Notes under the pieces: model-generated
Told to the model about the DNA's origin: nothing
Database searches by the model: none
Seen by the model: the letters and a program-made list of their open reading frames with translations, nothing else
Shown here: piece after piece, positions 20,030 through 27,725 of the stretch
How positions within the stretch are numbered: position 1 is the stretch's first letter
Layout of the letters: each line of letters begins with the position of its first letter
Made by a program: the position numbers and the translations under genes
Assembly: GCF_000763375.1 (NCBI RefSeq)
Contig: NZ_JPSY01000001.1
Coordinates: 248,001-312,000 of the forward strand
Direction: 5' to 3'
Origin: Microbacterium profundi
GTDB taxonomy: Bacteria; Actinomycetota; Actinomycetes; Actinomycetales; Microbacteriaceae
Length of the DNA: 64,000 bases

Positions 20030-20066
20030 AAGATCCCGCCTCCGGTTCATCCGGGGGCGGGATCTT
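20030..20066. terminator. Bidirectional terminator between aqpZ and the SpoIIM-like gene
   Basis: AAGATCCCGCCTCCGG (20030-20045) pairs with CCGGGGGCGGGATCTT (20051-20066) over a TTCAT loop, with one G-U pair. A/T ends lie on both sides. It serves the convergent genes aqpZ and the SpoIIM-like gene. Confidence 0.9.
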
Positions 20067-20070
20067 TCCG

Positions 20071-21063
20071 TCAGCCGGCGACGAGCTGCGGCGTTCCCGC
20101 CTCGTACTCGAGCAGATCGCCGCGTTCACCGCGGCGGTGGGCACGTCCGCCGACGAGCAGCATGTAGACGAGGAACACTGCGAGCGCGGCAGCGCCGATG
20201 CCGATCTTGATCGGCCAGGGCAGCGACCAGCCAGTGATGAAGCCTTCGACGAGCCCCGCCAGGAACAGCGCGAACACGAGGCCGATCGCCACTGTCGCGA
20301 GAGCTCTTCCCTCCTGGGCGAGCGCGGTCGCGCGGCTGCGCCGCCCGGGTGCCACCCATGCCCAGAACAGGTGCAGGCCGCCGGCGGCCGCGACGAAGAT
20401 GCTCGTCATCTCGAGCATCCCGTGCGGAAGGATGTAGAGCACCATCACGTCGAGGCGGTCATGCACTGCCATGACGGCCGCTGAGACGCCGAGTCCGAAC
20501 GCGTTCTGCGCGAGCGCGTAGATCGGCCAGATCCCGGTGACGCCGAAGAGCACGCATTGCACGGCGATCCACGCGTTGTTCGTCCACACCATCCCGGCGA
20601 ACACGGCGGCCGGGTTCTCGGTGTAGTACTCGGTGAAGCTCTCCTCGGCGTACTGCTCGAGGAAGTCCGCTGGTCCGAGTGCGGCGACGAGCGCGGGGTC
20701 GCTCGAGATCCAGGCTGCGACTCCCACGGTGATCGCGATGAATGCGAGCGCGATCACGAGAGTCGTCCATCGCAGTCGATAGAGGGCGGCCGGCAGTTGA
20801 TCGGTGAAGAACCGCGCCGTCTGCGTGAGGATGCTGTCGGACGCACCCGTCAGTCGCAGCCGCGCCTTCGCGAGGATCGACGACACGTAGGCGCCCTGCG
20901 GAGTGTCCCCCACCGAGGTCTTCAGCTCGGCGAGGTCTGCCGATGCTGCGCGATACCGCACGATGAGCTCGTCCACGCCCTCACCGTCGAGTCGCTGGCG
21001 GCTGAGTTCGTCCAGCCGCTCCCACTCGGTACGGCGGGCATCGCTGAGAGCATCGGCATCCAC
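20071..21063 (-). CDS. Stage II sporulation protein M (SpoIIM/DUF95)-like membrane protein
   Basis: The protein (~330 residues) has an N-terminal helical soluble part of ~100 residues with the family start VDADALSDARRTEWERL. Five or six transmembrane helices follow (WTTLVIALAFIAITVGVAA, TNNAWIAVQCVLFGVTGIWP, LPHGMLEMTSIFVAAAGGLH and others). GTG 21063 is chosen because TACAGT lies exactly seven bases upstream and the family usually begins near the Asp-x-Asp sequence. ATG 21081 gives a 336-residue alternative. In actinomycetes it sits next to the MoxR-DUF58 genes and the divergent RDD gene. The function is unknown; the organism need not sporulate. Confidence 0.88.
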   Translation of the reverse strand: MDADALSDARRTEWERLDELSRQRLDGEGVDELIVRYRAASADLAELKTSVGDTPQGAYVSSILAKARLRLTGASDSILTQTARFFTDQLPAALYRLRWTTLVIALAFIAITVGVAAWISSDPALVAALGPADFLEQYAEESFTEYYTENPAAVFAGMVWTNNAWIAVQCVLFGVTGIWPIYALAQNAFGLGVSAAVMAVHDRLDVMVLYILPHGMLEMTSIFVAAAGGLHLFWAWVAPGRRSRATALAQEGRALATVAIGLVFALFLAGLVEGFITGWSLPWPIKIGIGAAALAVFLVYMLLVGGRAHRRGERGDLLEYEAGTPQLVAG

Positions 21064-21069
21064 CTGATT

Positions 21070-21076
21070 TACTGTA
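21070..21076. promoter_or_regulatory. Symmetric -10 element serving two divergent leaderless genes
   Basis: TACTGTA reads as -10 box TACTGT on the plus strand and TACAGT on the minus strand. On the minus strand, seven bases separate it from the SpoIIM-like GTG. On the plus strand, four bases separate it from the RDD ATG at 21080 (ten from ATG 21086). Both starts would therefore come from one symmetric promoter core. No good -35 was seen for either direction. Confidence 0.55.
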
Positions 21077-21079
21077 CTC

Positions 21080-21889
21080 ATGTCCATGCCGATCGACACC
21101 GCCGACGAGGTGCTCTCCGGCGAAGCCGTCGCCATCGACGTGCAGCCGCTCAGCTTCTTCATGCGCGCCCTCGGCGCTCTGATCGACATGATCGTCAGCT
21201 GGATACTGTTCCTGCTGTTCCTCTGGCTGCGCACGTGGCTGCTGGGCAGCGGAATCGTCGATGCATCGATCGACGGCATCCTGAACGTGACGGCGATCGT
21301 CGTGTGCTTCGTGGTCGTGCCGATCGTGGTCGAACTCGCGACACGCGGGCGAAGCCTCGGGCGTCTGGCCGTCGGTGGTCGCATCGTGCGCCTGGACGGC
21401 GGTGCGGCCGGGTTCCGGCATGCATTCATCCGGGCCCTGGTCGGCGTGCTGGAGATCTACATGACGTTCGGCGCGATCGCGATCCTGGCCGGTGCGTTCA
21501 CGGCCCGATCGCAGCGGCTCGGCGATCTGGTCGCCGGCACGTACAGCCAGCGCGTGCGTACCCCGCAGCTCGTCGCGCTCGCTCCGGTGATGCCCCAGGC
21601 ACTGGCCGACTGGGCGCAGATCGCCGATGTCGCGCGGATGCCGGATCGCCTGGCACGGCGCGTCTCGCAGTTCCTGCAGCACGCGGAGCGGATGTCACCG
21701 CCCGCCCGCGCCCGCATCGCCCAGGAGCTCGTGACGGAGACGGCCCGCTACGTGTCGCCGCAGCCGGTCGCCCACCCGGAGCAGCTTCTGATCGCCCTCA
21801 CGGTGCTTCGCCGGGAACGGGAGAGTCGTGCGTTGGCGATCGCCGACGCGCGCGCGGAGAAGCTCACCGGACGCCACGTCGGCGTCTGA
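21080..21889 (+). CDS. RDD-family membrane protein
   Basis: The 269-residue protein has an RDD domain at ~20-155: FFMRALGALIDMIVSWILFLL, helix two, then RGRSLGRLAVGGRIV and QRLGDLVAGTY. A cytosolic tail of ~110 residues, rich in Arg/Ala/Glu, follows. RDD proteins are membrane proteins, in some cases linked to ion transport; the substrate here is unknown. The divergent pairing with the SpoIIM-like gene is the same as in mycobacteria (Rv3694c/Rv3695, from memory). The ATG at 21080 overlaps the upstream ATG candidate of the SpoIIM-like gene on the other strand. Confidence 0.88.
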   Translation: MSMPIDTADEVLSGEAVAIDVQPLSFFMRALGALIDMIVSWILFLLFLWLRTWLLGSGIVDASIDGILNVTAIVVCFVVVPIVVELATRGRSLGRLAVGGRIVRLDGGAAGFRHAFIRALVGVLEIYMTFGAIAILAGAFTARSQRLGDLVAGTYSQRVRTPQLVALAPVMPQALADWAQIADVARMPDRLARRVSQFLQHAERMSPPARARIAQELVTETARYVSPQPVAHPEQLLIALTVLRRERESRALAIADARAEKLTGRHVGV

Positions 21890-21892
21890 GGC

Positions 21893-21975
21893 CCTTCGGC
21901 AGGCTCAGGGATCGACAGGCTCAGGGATCGACAGGCTCAGGCCCTTCGACAGGCTCAGGGATCGACAGGCTCAGG
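21893..21975. repeat. Cluster of five CAGGCTCAGG repeats
   Basis: Five copies of CAGGCTCAGG occur in direct orientation, in units CAGGCTCAGGGATCGA and CAGGCTCAGGCCCTTCGA. They lie between the RDD gene and the convergent DUF3499 gene; the last copy covers the DUF3499 stop codon. CCCTTCGACAGGCTCAGGG is half-palindromic and can fold, so the cluster may work as a terminator for both genes. Confidence 0.8.
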
Positions 21976-22177
21976 CGCGCATCGCCTCGTGACGCACGAC
22001 GATCCACCCGGTCGGCACGGACACCCGCTCCGCATGCTGGGAACACAGGTCATGCGCGTTGGGGTGGTTCGTGCCACCCAGCGGACCGAGCGCGGCCATC
22101 TGGTCGCCGTAATCGTAGGTGAGCGTCGCCACCGCCTCACGGGCGCAGGTGACCTTCGAGCAGAGCCGTCCGTCCAT
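21971..22177 (-). CDS. DUF3499 family small protein
   Basis: The 68-residue protein has the family pattern CSKVTCAREAVATLTYDYGDQ, then LGPLGGTNHPNAHDLCSQHAERV and PTGWIVVR. Two N-terminal cysteines (CxxxxC) and a DLCxxHAE motif suggest a zinc-bound fold. It is found throughout actinomycetes, next to the metallopeptidase-like gene (Mtb Rv3258c/Rv3259, from memory). The function is unknown. It is transcribed divergently from that gene, and both look leaderless. Confidence 0.85.
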   Translation of the reverse strand: MDGRLCSKVTCAREAVATLTYDYGDQMAALGPLGGTNHPNAHDLCSQHAERVSVPTGWIVVRHEAMRA

Positions 22178-22184
22178 CTGTGCC

Positions 22185-22190
22185 AGCGTA
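22185..22190 (-). promoter_or_regulatory. -10 box, leaderless promoter of the DUF3499 gene
   Basis: Read on the minus strand, TACGCT is followed by seven bases (GGCACAG) and the ATG at 22177. No Shine-Dalgarno sequence precedes the start. Confidence 0.55.
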
Positions 22191-22232
22191 GAACGCTCCG
22201 CAGTCTCCGCGCGGATGCCGCGCGGGACACCT

Positions 22233-22238
22233 TAGACT
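22233..22238 (+). promoter_or_regulatory. -10 box, leaderless promoter of the metallopeptidase-like gene
   Basis: TAGACT is followed by six bases (TTCGTC) and the ATG at 22245. No Shine-Dalgarno sequence is present. Confidence 0.55.
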
Positions 22239-22244
22239 TTCGTC

Positions 22245-22676
22245 ATGCCCCGTCGCCGGTCCGATCGCACCAGTGCCGCGCCCCGTCGTGGGGCGCGCCA
22301 CGGCCGTCATGGGCGCCTCGGACGCAGTGAGGTCGTGCGTCCGCCACTGCCGCCGCTGGAGGGTCGCGTGGACCGGTTCGACGTCACGATCGGCACCGCG
22401 GTGGAGTTCCTGCGCGGCACGTGGCCCGAGCTGCAGGAAGTGCGCTTCGAGATCGGCGCGCTGCCGCTCACTGCCGACACGACAGGTATCCCCCGCTGGC
22501 ACCTCGATCGTGAGGGGCGCCGGATCGTGCTGTTCCGCATCCCGATAGAGCGGCTGCTTCCACCAGGACATGACGACGCCATGCACCGCCGGATCGCGAT
22601 CGAGAGCGCGGTCTTCCGTGCCGCCGCAGAGTACGTCGGCAAGGATCCGTGGGAGTTCGGCCCCGATCAGGGATAG
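22245..22676 (+). CDS. Metallopeptidase-family (zincin-like) protein lacking HExxH
   Basis: The 143-residue protein has a basic N-terminus and then the family fold: VDRFDVTIGTAVEFLRGTWPEL, VRFEIGALPL, RRIVLFRIPIERL. Where active members carry HExxH, this protein reads RRIAIESAVFRAAAEYVGKDPWEF, with neither His. It is therefore probably not a zinc peptidase, although its place opposite DUF3499 is conserved. It may be structural, or the actinobacterial branch may have lost catalysis generally. Its 3' end overlaps the convergent DUF5719-like gene by ten bases. Confidence 0.82.
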   Translation: MPRRRSDRTSAAPRRGARHGRHGRLGRSEVVRPPLPPLEGRVDRFDVTIGTAVEFLRGTWPELQEVRFEIGALPLTADTTGIPRWHLDREGRRIVLFRIPIERLLPPGHDDAMHRRIAIESAVFRAAAEYVGKDPWEFGPDQG

Positions 22677-24055
22677 ACGGTGACGGGGTCGGCGGCGGCA
22701 GCCCCCGACCAGATCGGCCAGCCTGCGATCTGGTTCGTGCCTGCCATGGTGATCGCGGCGTGCACTGGAGCGTCCATCGTCAGCGAGTACGTGCTGCCCT
22801 GGGAGAGATCGATGGCAGCGGTGCCGCCGGCGGGAACGGCGATCTCCTGTGCAGCGCCGCCTGCGGTGGGTGCGAGAGTGGCCGAGACCGCTGAGTCACC
22901 GGAATTGACCAGGTGGATTTGCGGGCGCGGGCCGTTCGGCACGGCGATGAGCACTTCGCTGGAAAGCTGAGGGGCCGGTGTCATCCAAGCGAAGTCGGCA
23001 CCAGCGCCGATGCCGCTGACCTGACGGACGGCTCCGACCACCGGCACTTCGGCCGTGACGTCGACGGTGTACATGCCGGTCTCCAGCCCGTCGAGGTTCA
23101 CTTCCGCCGGGATCCCCGCATCCAGGGGGACGGAGAGTTGCCGCACGACCTCATCGTCTGCTCGGACGGTGATGCTCGCCTCTCCGCTTTGATCGGTCGC
23201 CATCAGCCTGAGCAGCGAGACAGGGTAGTCGGCGTTCTCGACCAGCACCTGAACACCCGCGAACGTGAGGTCGGTGCGCGGAGACCCCGCCGTGTCCTGC
23301 AGGTCGATTCCGGATGGGTCGAGCGTGCGGATGAGTGAGGACTGCAGCACCGCACGCAGCGGCGCGCCGGCGGCGGTGACTCGAACGACGGGTTGCTGCA
23401 GTCCCGCAGCGACGGACGCCAGTGGTACAGCGAGCTGAGTACCGGCAGGCACGAGCGTCGTGGTCGACGACTGCTCGCTTCCGAACACCGTGATCGTCGC
23501 CGTGGCGGTGACGTCACCGGGGTTGGACAGGATGATGAGGTCGCTCGTTCCGGTCTCGACGGTGCCGCCGACCAGCCACGACTCTGTGCTCGGCTCGCGG
23601 CATGCGCTGCCGGCCAGACCGGAGAGGTCGTCGGCAGCCAGCGAGATCGACTCCGCCGCGGCGATCAGCGCGGCAGAGCCCTGATCGGGGCTGCCGACGA
23701 TCTTGCTCGGGCCGGTCGCCGGACCGCTGAAATCGGCGGTGGATAGATCGACGGCTGCGAGCTCGGAGCTCTCACTCGTGCCGACGCTGTCGCGTGTCAG
23801 CGCGAAGTCGCCTGCGGAAGACATCTGTCCGGCATTCTGCGTGTTGCGGCCGATCGCGCGGAAGTCCCCGGTGCACACGAGCGTCGAGTCTCCTGCGGTC
23901 GGCGTCACGGACACCTGAGCGGGTTCGTTCACCACGCCGGGCCACGGCAGAGCGACGGCGGCCGTCACGCCCACCACGCAGCCGACTGCGACAGCCGCTC
24001 CGACGAGCAGCCTGGCGCCCGTGGCGACGACACGGATCGCACGGTTCTGGGTCAT
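22667..24055 (-). CDS. DUF5719-like secreted/anchored protein
   Basis: The 462-residue protein has an N-terminal membrane anchor or signal peptide (VATGARLLVGAAVAVGCVVG, ~10-36). An all-beta extracytoplasmic region with Thr/Ser/Val-rich strands follows, containing several TATITVFG-like segments. It overlaps the upstream glycosyltransferase by ATGA, so the two are made together. Genes of this type sit between the large glycosyltransferase and DUF3499 in many actinomycetes. The function is unknown, and the extracellular location suggests a wall role. Confidence 0.75.
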   Translation of the reverse strand: MTQNRAIRVVATGARLLVGAAVAVGCVVGVTAAVALPWPGVVNEPAQVSVTPTAGDSTLVCTGDFRAIGRNTQNAGQMSSAGDFALTRDSVGTSESSELAAVDLSTADFSGPATGPSKIVGSPDQGSAALIAAAESISLAADDLSGLAGSACREPSTESWLVGGTVETGTSDLIILSNPGDVTATATITVFGSEQSSTTTLVPAGTQLAVPLASVAAGLQQPVVRVTAAGAPLRAVLQSSLIRTLDPSGIDLQDTAGSPRTDLTFAGVQVLVENADYPVSLLRLMATDQSGEASITVRADDEVVRQLSVPLDAGIPAEVNLDGLETGMYTVDVTAEVPVVGAVRQVSGIGAGADFAWMTPAPQLSSEVLIAVPNGPRPQIHLVNSGDSAVSATLAPTAGGAAQEIAVPAGGTAAIDLSQGSTYSLTMDAPVHAAITMAGTNQIAGWPIWSGAAAADPVTVYP

Positions 24056-27000
24056 CGCTCCTCCTCCCGGTCGGTGCTGTGTTCGGCTTCGACGCCCTGC
24101 TCCGGATCGGATTCCTCGAGCGCATCCTCAGCGGTCTCATCGTCGGCATCAGCGGTGTCGTCGGGGGCATCGGCAGTGTCGGCGTCTGCATCAGCGGTGT
24201 CGTCGATGTCGTCTTCGCCGTGCGGATCGCGCTGATCCGGATGCTCTTCGTGCGCCTGATCGTCGTGGCGCCTGGGAAGCACGATCGGCTCTTCGGGCGA
24301 TCGTCCGACGATGCGCGACTGCGCGCGCGCGGCGCGCCTGGAGGAGCGAGTGGGGATCGCGAGCAGGAGCGCCGCGAACAGGACGATCAGCTGCAGCGTC
24401 GTGACGGCGGTGGCCGTGCCTTCCTGCACGTTGCTGAGGGCTGCCCGCTCAGCGGGCGTGGCCTCGAGGCGCCAGAGCACGCCCTTCTCCGTCTCCCCGA
24501 CCTTCACGAACCCGGCGCGCTGGTCGAGGGCGGTGATCGCTGCCACTCGGAAGGCGCGGGCGGCATCCGACTCATCGGTGTCGACCTGATCGAGAAGGAC
24601 GAAGTGGATGCCATGAGCGCCGAGTTCGGACGGCGCGTCGAAGGTGCGCGTCGAGAGCAGATCCACCGACAGCGCGCTGATGTCCGTCCCCGGCGGCCTG
24701 GTGGCGGTGCTGAGCATCGTCGTCTGCGCCCCGAGCGTCTCACTCGCGCCCCACACGACCTCAGCCGCCAGTCCGCCGTCGTTTTGCGGAACGAGGACGA
24801 GAGTCGCGATATCGCGGTCACCCTTCGCCTCGGCCGCGACAAAGGCAGGAAGAGTGCTCTCCGGCCCTTCGGTGAGCACGGTGCGGTCGGTGTGCAGAGC
24901 GGTGAGGGCAGGCACCGCGCACAGCGCGAGCGCGAGGCCCGCGACGGTGACCGCGGACACGCGCAACTTGGGCAGTGTCACGGCGGTGTCGAGCGTGACC
25001 AGTGCCGCGCCGACGACGCCGGCCCAGGCGAGGCTCAAGCCGGTGCCTGGCCAGATCTCGACGGGCACGCCGTTCGCGAAGCTGACGACCACGCCGACTG
25101 CGACGAATGCCGTCGCGAGACCCGTCATCGCGACGGCGAGAAGGGTGATGCCCGCACCCCACCGAGGCGCGATCGCCGCGGCCAGAGCGAGCAGCGCGAT
25201 CGGAACGATGAGCAGCGGCGCCCAGACGGCGACTGCCGGGTCGATCACTTCGGTCCAGCCGGCCAGATCGGAAGTGGGGAATCCTGTCGCCAGCAGCAAT
25301 CGTCCTGCGCTGTCGCCTGCGACCTGCGGGCCGGCCCACGCCAGCCCCGGATCGGCGAAGACCGCCCAGAGGTCGCCGTACCGAACCTGCCAGATCACCA
25401 GCGGCGCGAACAGCACCGCAGTGGGGGCCAGCATCCAGAGCAGACGGACCGCACCGTGGAACCAACCGCGGGTCAGCACGATCACGAGGGCTGTGGCCCA
25501 GAGCAGGCCGAGGGCCGGGGCGAGCACCGGCGCGCATGCGAGGACGGCGGCGAGAATGATGGATGCCGCACCGGCCGCACCCCAAGAACGATGCGCGACG
25601 ACTGCGGCGTGGAAGAGCCACGGCAGCAGCAGATGCAGCAGAACAGCAGCCGGTCGGCCTTCGACCAGGGCGGTGAGGAAGGTAGGCGCGAGCGCCCATG
25701 CAACGCCGCCGAAGATGCGCAGGCCGCCGCGGTCGGTGATCCGCGTCGCCGCGAACCAGCCCCCGAGCACGGCGAGAGGAAGGGCGAGCAGCCAGAGCAG
25801 CACGATCGAGAATGAAGGAGCGCCGGCCCACAGCGTCCCGAGCACGGCGATGACTCCGGAGAAGGGATCTGCCGGGCCGACGACTCCGATGCCGAGGCCG
25901 TGCTGACCCCACGCCGCGTCTTCCCAGAGCGCCGCGACGGTGTTGCGCAGGGGCAGCAGGGCTCCCCCGCCGATCGCCGGCCACGCCAGCAGCGTGAAGA
26001 ACGATGCGACGCCGACCACGAGAGCACCGAGCACCGCCCAGGCACCGCCGCCCGAGAAGAAGTTCAGTTCGCTGAGCGCGCCGCCCTCGCTGCCATGGCC
26101 GTCGTCGAGGCGTCGACTCAGCTGCGCGCGCGTCATGCGCAGCGGGGCGATGCTCGACCAGGTCGCGGTGCGGGAGGAGCGGATGCCCTTCCGTGAATGC
26201 GCGACGGCGCCGACACGCACCATCGCCATGATGGCCGCGCCCCACTCGGGGAACACCGATGCCGGACGTTTGCCGATCAGATGCACGATGGTGCGCCACA
26301 GCGCCAGAGGCAGCAGCGAGAGCCAGTGCAACGGGACCGCTGCCGCCGGAGCGTAGGAGAGGCGGCGGTGCAGCTGTGCGAGCCGCGTGACGTAGGCGCG
26401 TTGCGCTGCGTTGCGCGGAAGGGCTGCAGGCCCGTCCGGGTGCACGGACACGCGCGCGCCCGGTGCCAGCACGACGCGGGCGCCCGAGAGCCGTGCACGC
26501 ACGCCGAGGTCGAGCCCCTCGTCCGCACCGGCAAGGGCGGGGTCGGGCCGAAGCCGATCACGTGCCTCGCTGCGGATCAGGATGCCGCGGACATCCGAGC
26601 CGAGCGCGTCTTCACCCCTGTCGTGCTGACCCTGGTCGAGCTCGCCTGCTGCCAGTTCGACCGAGCGACCCAGCGTGGTCATGGTGACACCGAGCGATAC
26701 GAGCTCGCGTTCGTTGTCGACGTTCACGAGCTTGGGTGCCGCGAACGCCGCGGACGGCGAGCGCTCCAGTGCCCCCGCGAGTTGTGCGAGGGCCTGCGGG
26801 TGCGGTGCGGTGTCGTGGGCGAGCAGCCATACCGCGGCGCCTTCGGCCACGCGCGGCCTGGCGAGTTCCACGGCCTCGGCGTACGAGGTTCCGCCGTGCG
26901 CTTCGATGATGCCTTCCACGACAGCCGCGACGGCGTCGCTGGCGCGCGCACCCGATCCATCGCCTGATACGACCAGTGTGACCGCATCGGGGCGTCGGGC

Positions 27001-27093
27001 CTGGAGAGTCAGCGCGTCGAGTGTCCGCAGCAGCTGTGCATGCGCGGATGAACCGGGGCGCGCGACGATGATGGCATGAACTGGGGTAGGCAT
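24052..27093 (-). CDS. Large glycosyltransferase-like membrane protein with acidic tail
   Basis: The protein has 1013 residues. Residues ~1-260 form a GT2-like Rossmann domain (HAIIVARPGSSAHAQLLRTLDALTLQ; a GVTMTTLGRS loop; late charged region). Residues ~340-740 hold about 12 transmembrane helices. A soluble extracytoplasmic domain lies at ~760-880, followed by one more helix (~895-915) and a C-terminal tail dominated by Asp, Glu, Ala and Thr. The classical DXD is replaced by AHDTAP, so activity is uncertain. It is co-translated with the DUF5719-like gene and lies next to whiB. It is probably part of an envelope polysaccharide pathway. Confidence 0.78.
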   Translation of the reverse strand: MPTPVHAIIVARPGSSAHAQLLRTLDALTLQARRPDAVTLVVSGDGSGARASDAVAAVVEGIIEAHGGTSYAEAVELARPRVAEGAAVWLLAHDTAPHPQALAQLAGALERSPSAAFAAPKLVNVDNERELVSLGVTMTTLGRSVELAAGELDQGQHDRGEDALGSDVRGILIRSEARDRLRPDPALAGADEGLDLGVRARLSGARVVLAPGARVSVHPDGPAALPRNAAQRAYVTRLAQLHRRLSYAPAAAVPLHWLSLLPLALWRTIVHLIGKRPASVFPEWGAAIMAMVRVGAVAHSRKGIRSSRTATWSSIAPLRMTRAQLSRRLDDGHGSEGGALSELNFFSGGGAWAVLGALVVGVASFFTLLAWPAIGGGALLPLRNTVAALWEDAAWGQHGLGIGVVGPADPFSGVIAVLGTLWAGAPSFSIVLLWLLALPLAVLGGWFAATRITDRGGLRIFGGVAWALAPTFLTALVEGRPAAVLLHLLLPWLFHAAVVAHRSWGAAGAASIILAAVLACAPVLAPALGLLWATALVIVLTRGWFHGAVRLLWMLAPTAVLFAPLVIWQVRYGDLWAVFADPGLAWAGPQVAGDSAGRLLLATGFPTSDLAGWTEVIDPAVAVWAPLLIVPIALLALAAAIAPRWGAGITLLAVAMTGLATAFVAVGVVVSFANGVPVEIWPGTGLSLAWAGVVGAALVTLDTAVTLPKLRVSAVTVAGLALALCAVPALTALHTDRTVLTEGPESTLPAFVAAEAKGDRDIATLVLVPQNDGGLAAEVVWGASETLGAQTTMLSTATRPPGTDISALSVDLLSTRTFDAPSELGAHGIHFVLLDQVDTDESDAARAFRVAAITALDQRAGFVKVGETEKGVLWRLEATPAERAALSNVQEGTATAVTTLQLIVLFAALLLAIPTRSSRRAARAQSRIVGRSPEEPIVLPRRHDDQAHEEHPDQRDPHGEDDIDDTADADADTADAPDDTADADDETAEDALEESDPEQGVEAEHSTDREEER

Positions 27094-27167
27094 GGCCTGG
27101 TCAGCCTATGCTCTGACTTCGCCGCCCGCGGTCACCCCGCCCGGCGTGCCCGGCAAGCTATGAAGGA

Positions 27168-27485
27168 TCAGCCGGCGCTGCGCTTGAGCTTGCGGCGCTC
27201 GCGCTCGCTGAGCCCGCCCCAGATGCCGAAGCGCTCGTCATTGTTCAGCGCGTACTCGAGGCATTCGCCACGCACGTCGCACGAGGAGCAGATCTGCTTC
27301 GCGTCACGAGTCGAACCGCCCTTCTCGGGGAAGAACGCCTCAGGGTCGGTCTGCGAGCACAGTGCATCCGTCTGCCATGACAGGGTGCTTCCCTCGTCGG
27401 GCTCTGCTCGCCTGACCCCGGGTACCCCGAGATTGACCGGATCAACAAACCAGTTCTCGGGAACGTCGGAACGGTAACCCGTCAT
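27168..27485 (-). CDS. WhiB-family iron-sulfur transcription regulator (WhiB2/WhmD-like)
   Basis: The 105-residue protein has the four Fe-S ligands C43, C66, C69 and C75 (DALCSQ; ICSSCDVRGEC), the G-I-W-G-G turn (87-91), and a basic C-terminal helix RERRKLKRSAG. WhiB proteins bind the vegetative sigma factor and tune transcription. The position near DUF3499 and manA matches whiB2/whmD, which controls septation. The ATG at 27485 has AAGGAGAG just upstream; an in-frame ATG at 27518 has none. Unlike many neighbours it has a normal leader and a strong promoter. Confidence 0.93.
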   Translation of the reverse strand: MTGYRSDVPENWFVDPVNLGVPGVRRAEPDEGSTLSWQTDALCSQTDPEAFFPEKGGSTRDAKQICSSCDVRGECLEYALNNDERFGIWGGLSERERRKLKRSAG

Positions 27486-27535
27486 GTCGCTCTCCTTGCC
27501 CTTCAGAATGCCCCCCACCGGGCCTTGCTGAACTA

Positions 27536-27564
27536 ATTACACCCGTGTCATTCGCTGCGGTCAA
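27536..27564 (-). promoter_or_regulatory. Sigma-A type promoter of whiB
   Basis: On the minus strand, TTGACC (27559-27564) and TGTAAT (27536-27541) are separated by exactly 17 bases, giving a leader of about 44 bases before the WhiB ATG. It is the closest match to the vegetative consensus noticed in the window. Confidence 0.75.
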
Positions 27565-27601
27565 GTCGCAGATACTAAAGCCTCAATCGAGGATTGAAGG
27601 T

Positions 27602-27652
27602 TCACGGCGTGTCTACGGCGTGTCGCTTCAGGCGGGATTCAGTACCGGGCAT
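27602..27652 (-). other. Possible 16-codon small ORF between manA and whiB
   Basis: The minus-strand frame MPGTESRLKRHAVDTP (TGA at 27602-27604) shares its first 15 bases with the candidate leader ORF before secA. An in-frame ATG lies five codons upstream. The 240-base gap 27486-27725 otherwise holds only the whiB promoter and no gene. Translation is unproven. Confidence 0.2.
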
Positions 27653-27725
27653 CTCGGGCGTGTTCATCGGTTGGGATCGGCTACCGATCGTCGACGAGAA
27701 GTGCGGTGATCGACAATCGAGCGGA

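Noticed and set aside
20071..21081. SpoIIM-like gene as a sign of sporulation
   Set aside because: The family (DUF95) is widespread in non-sporulating actinomycetes next to MoxR/DUF58 and RDD genes; no other sporulation gene is present.
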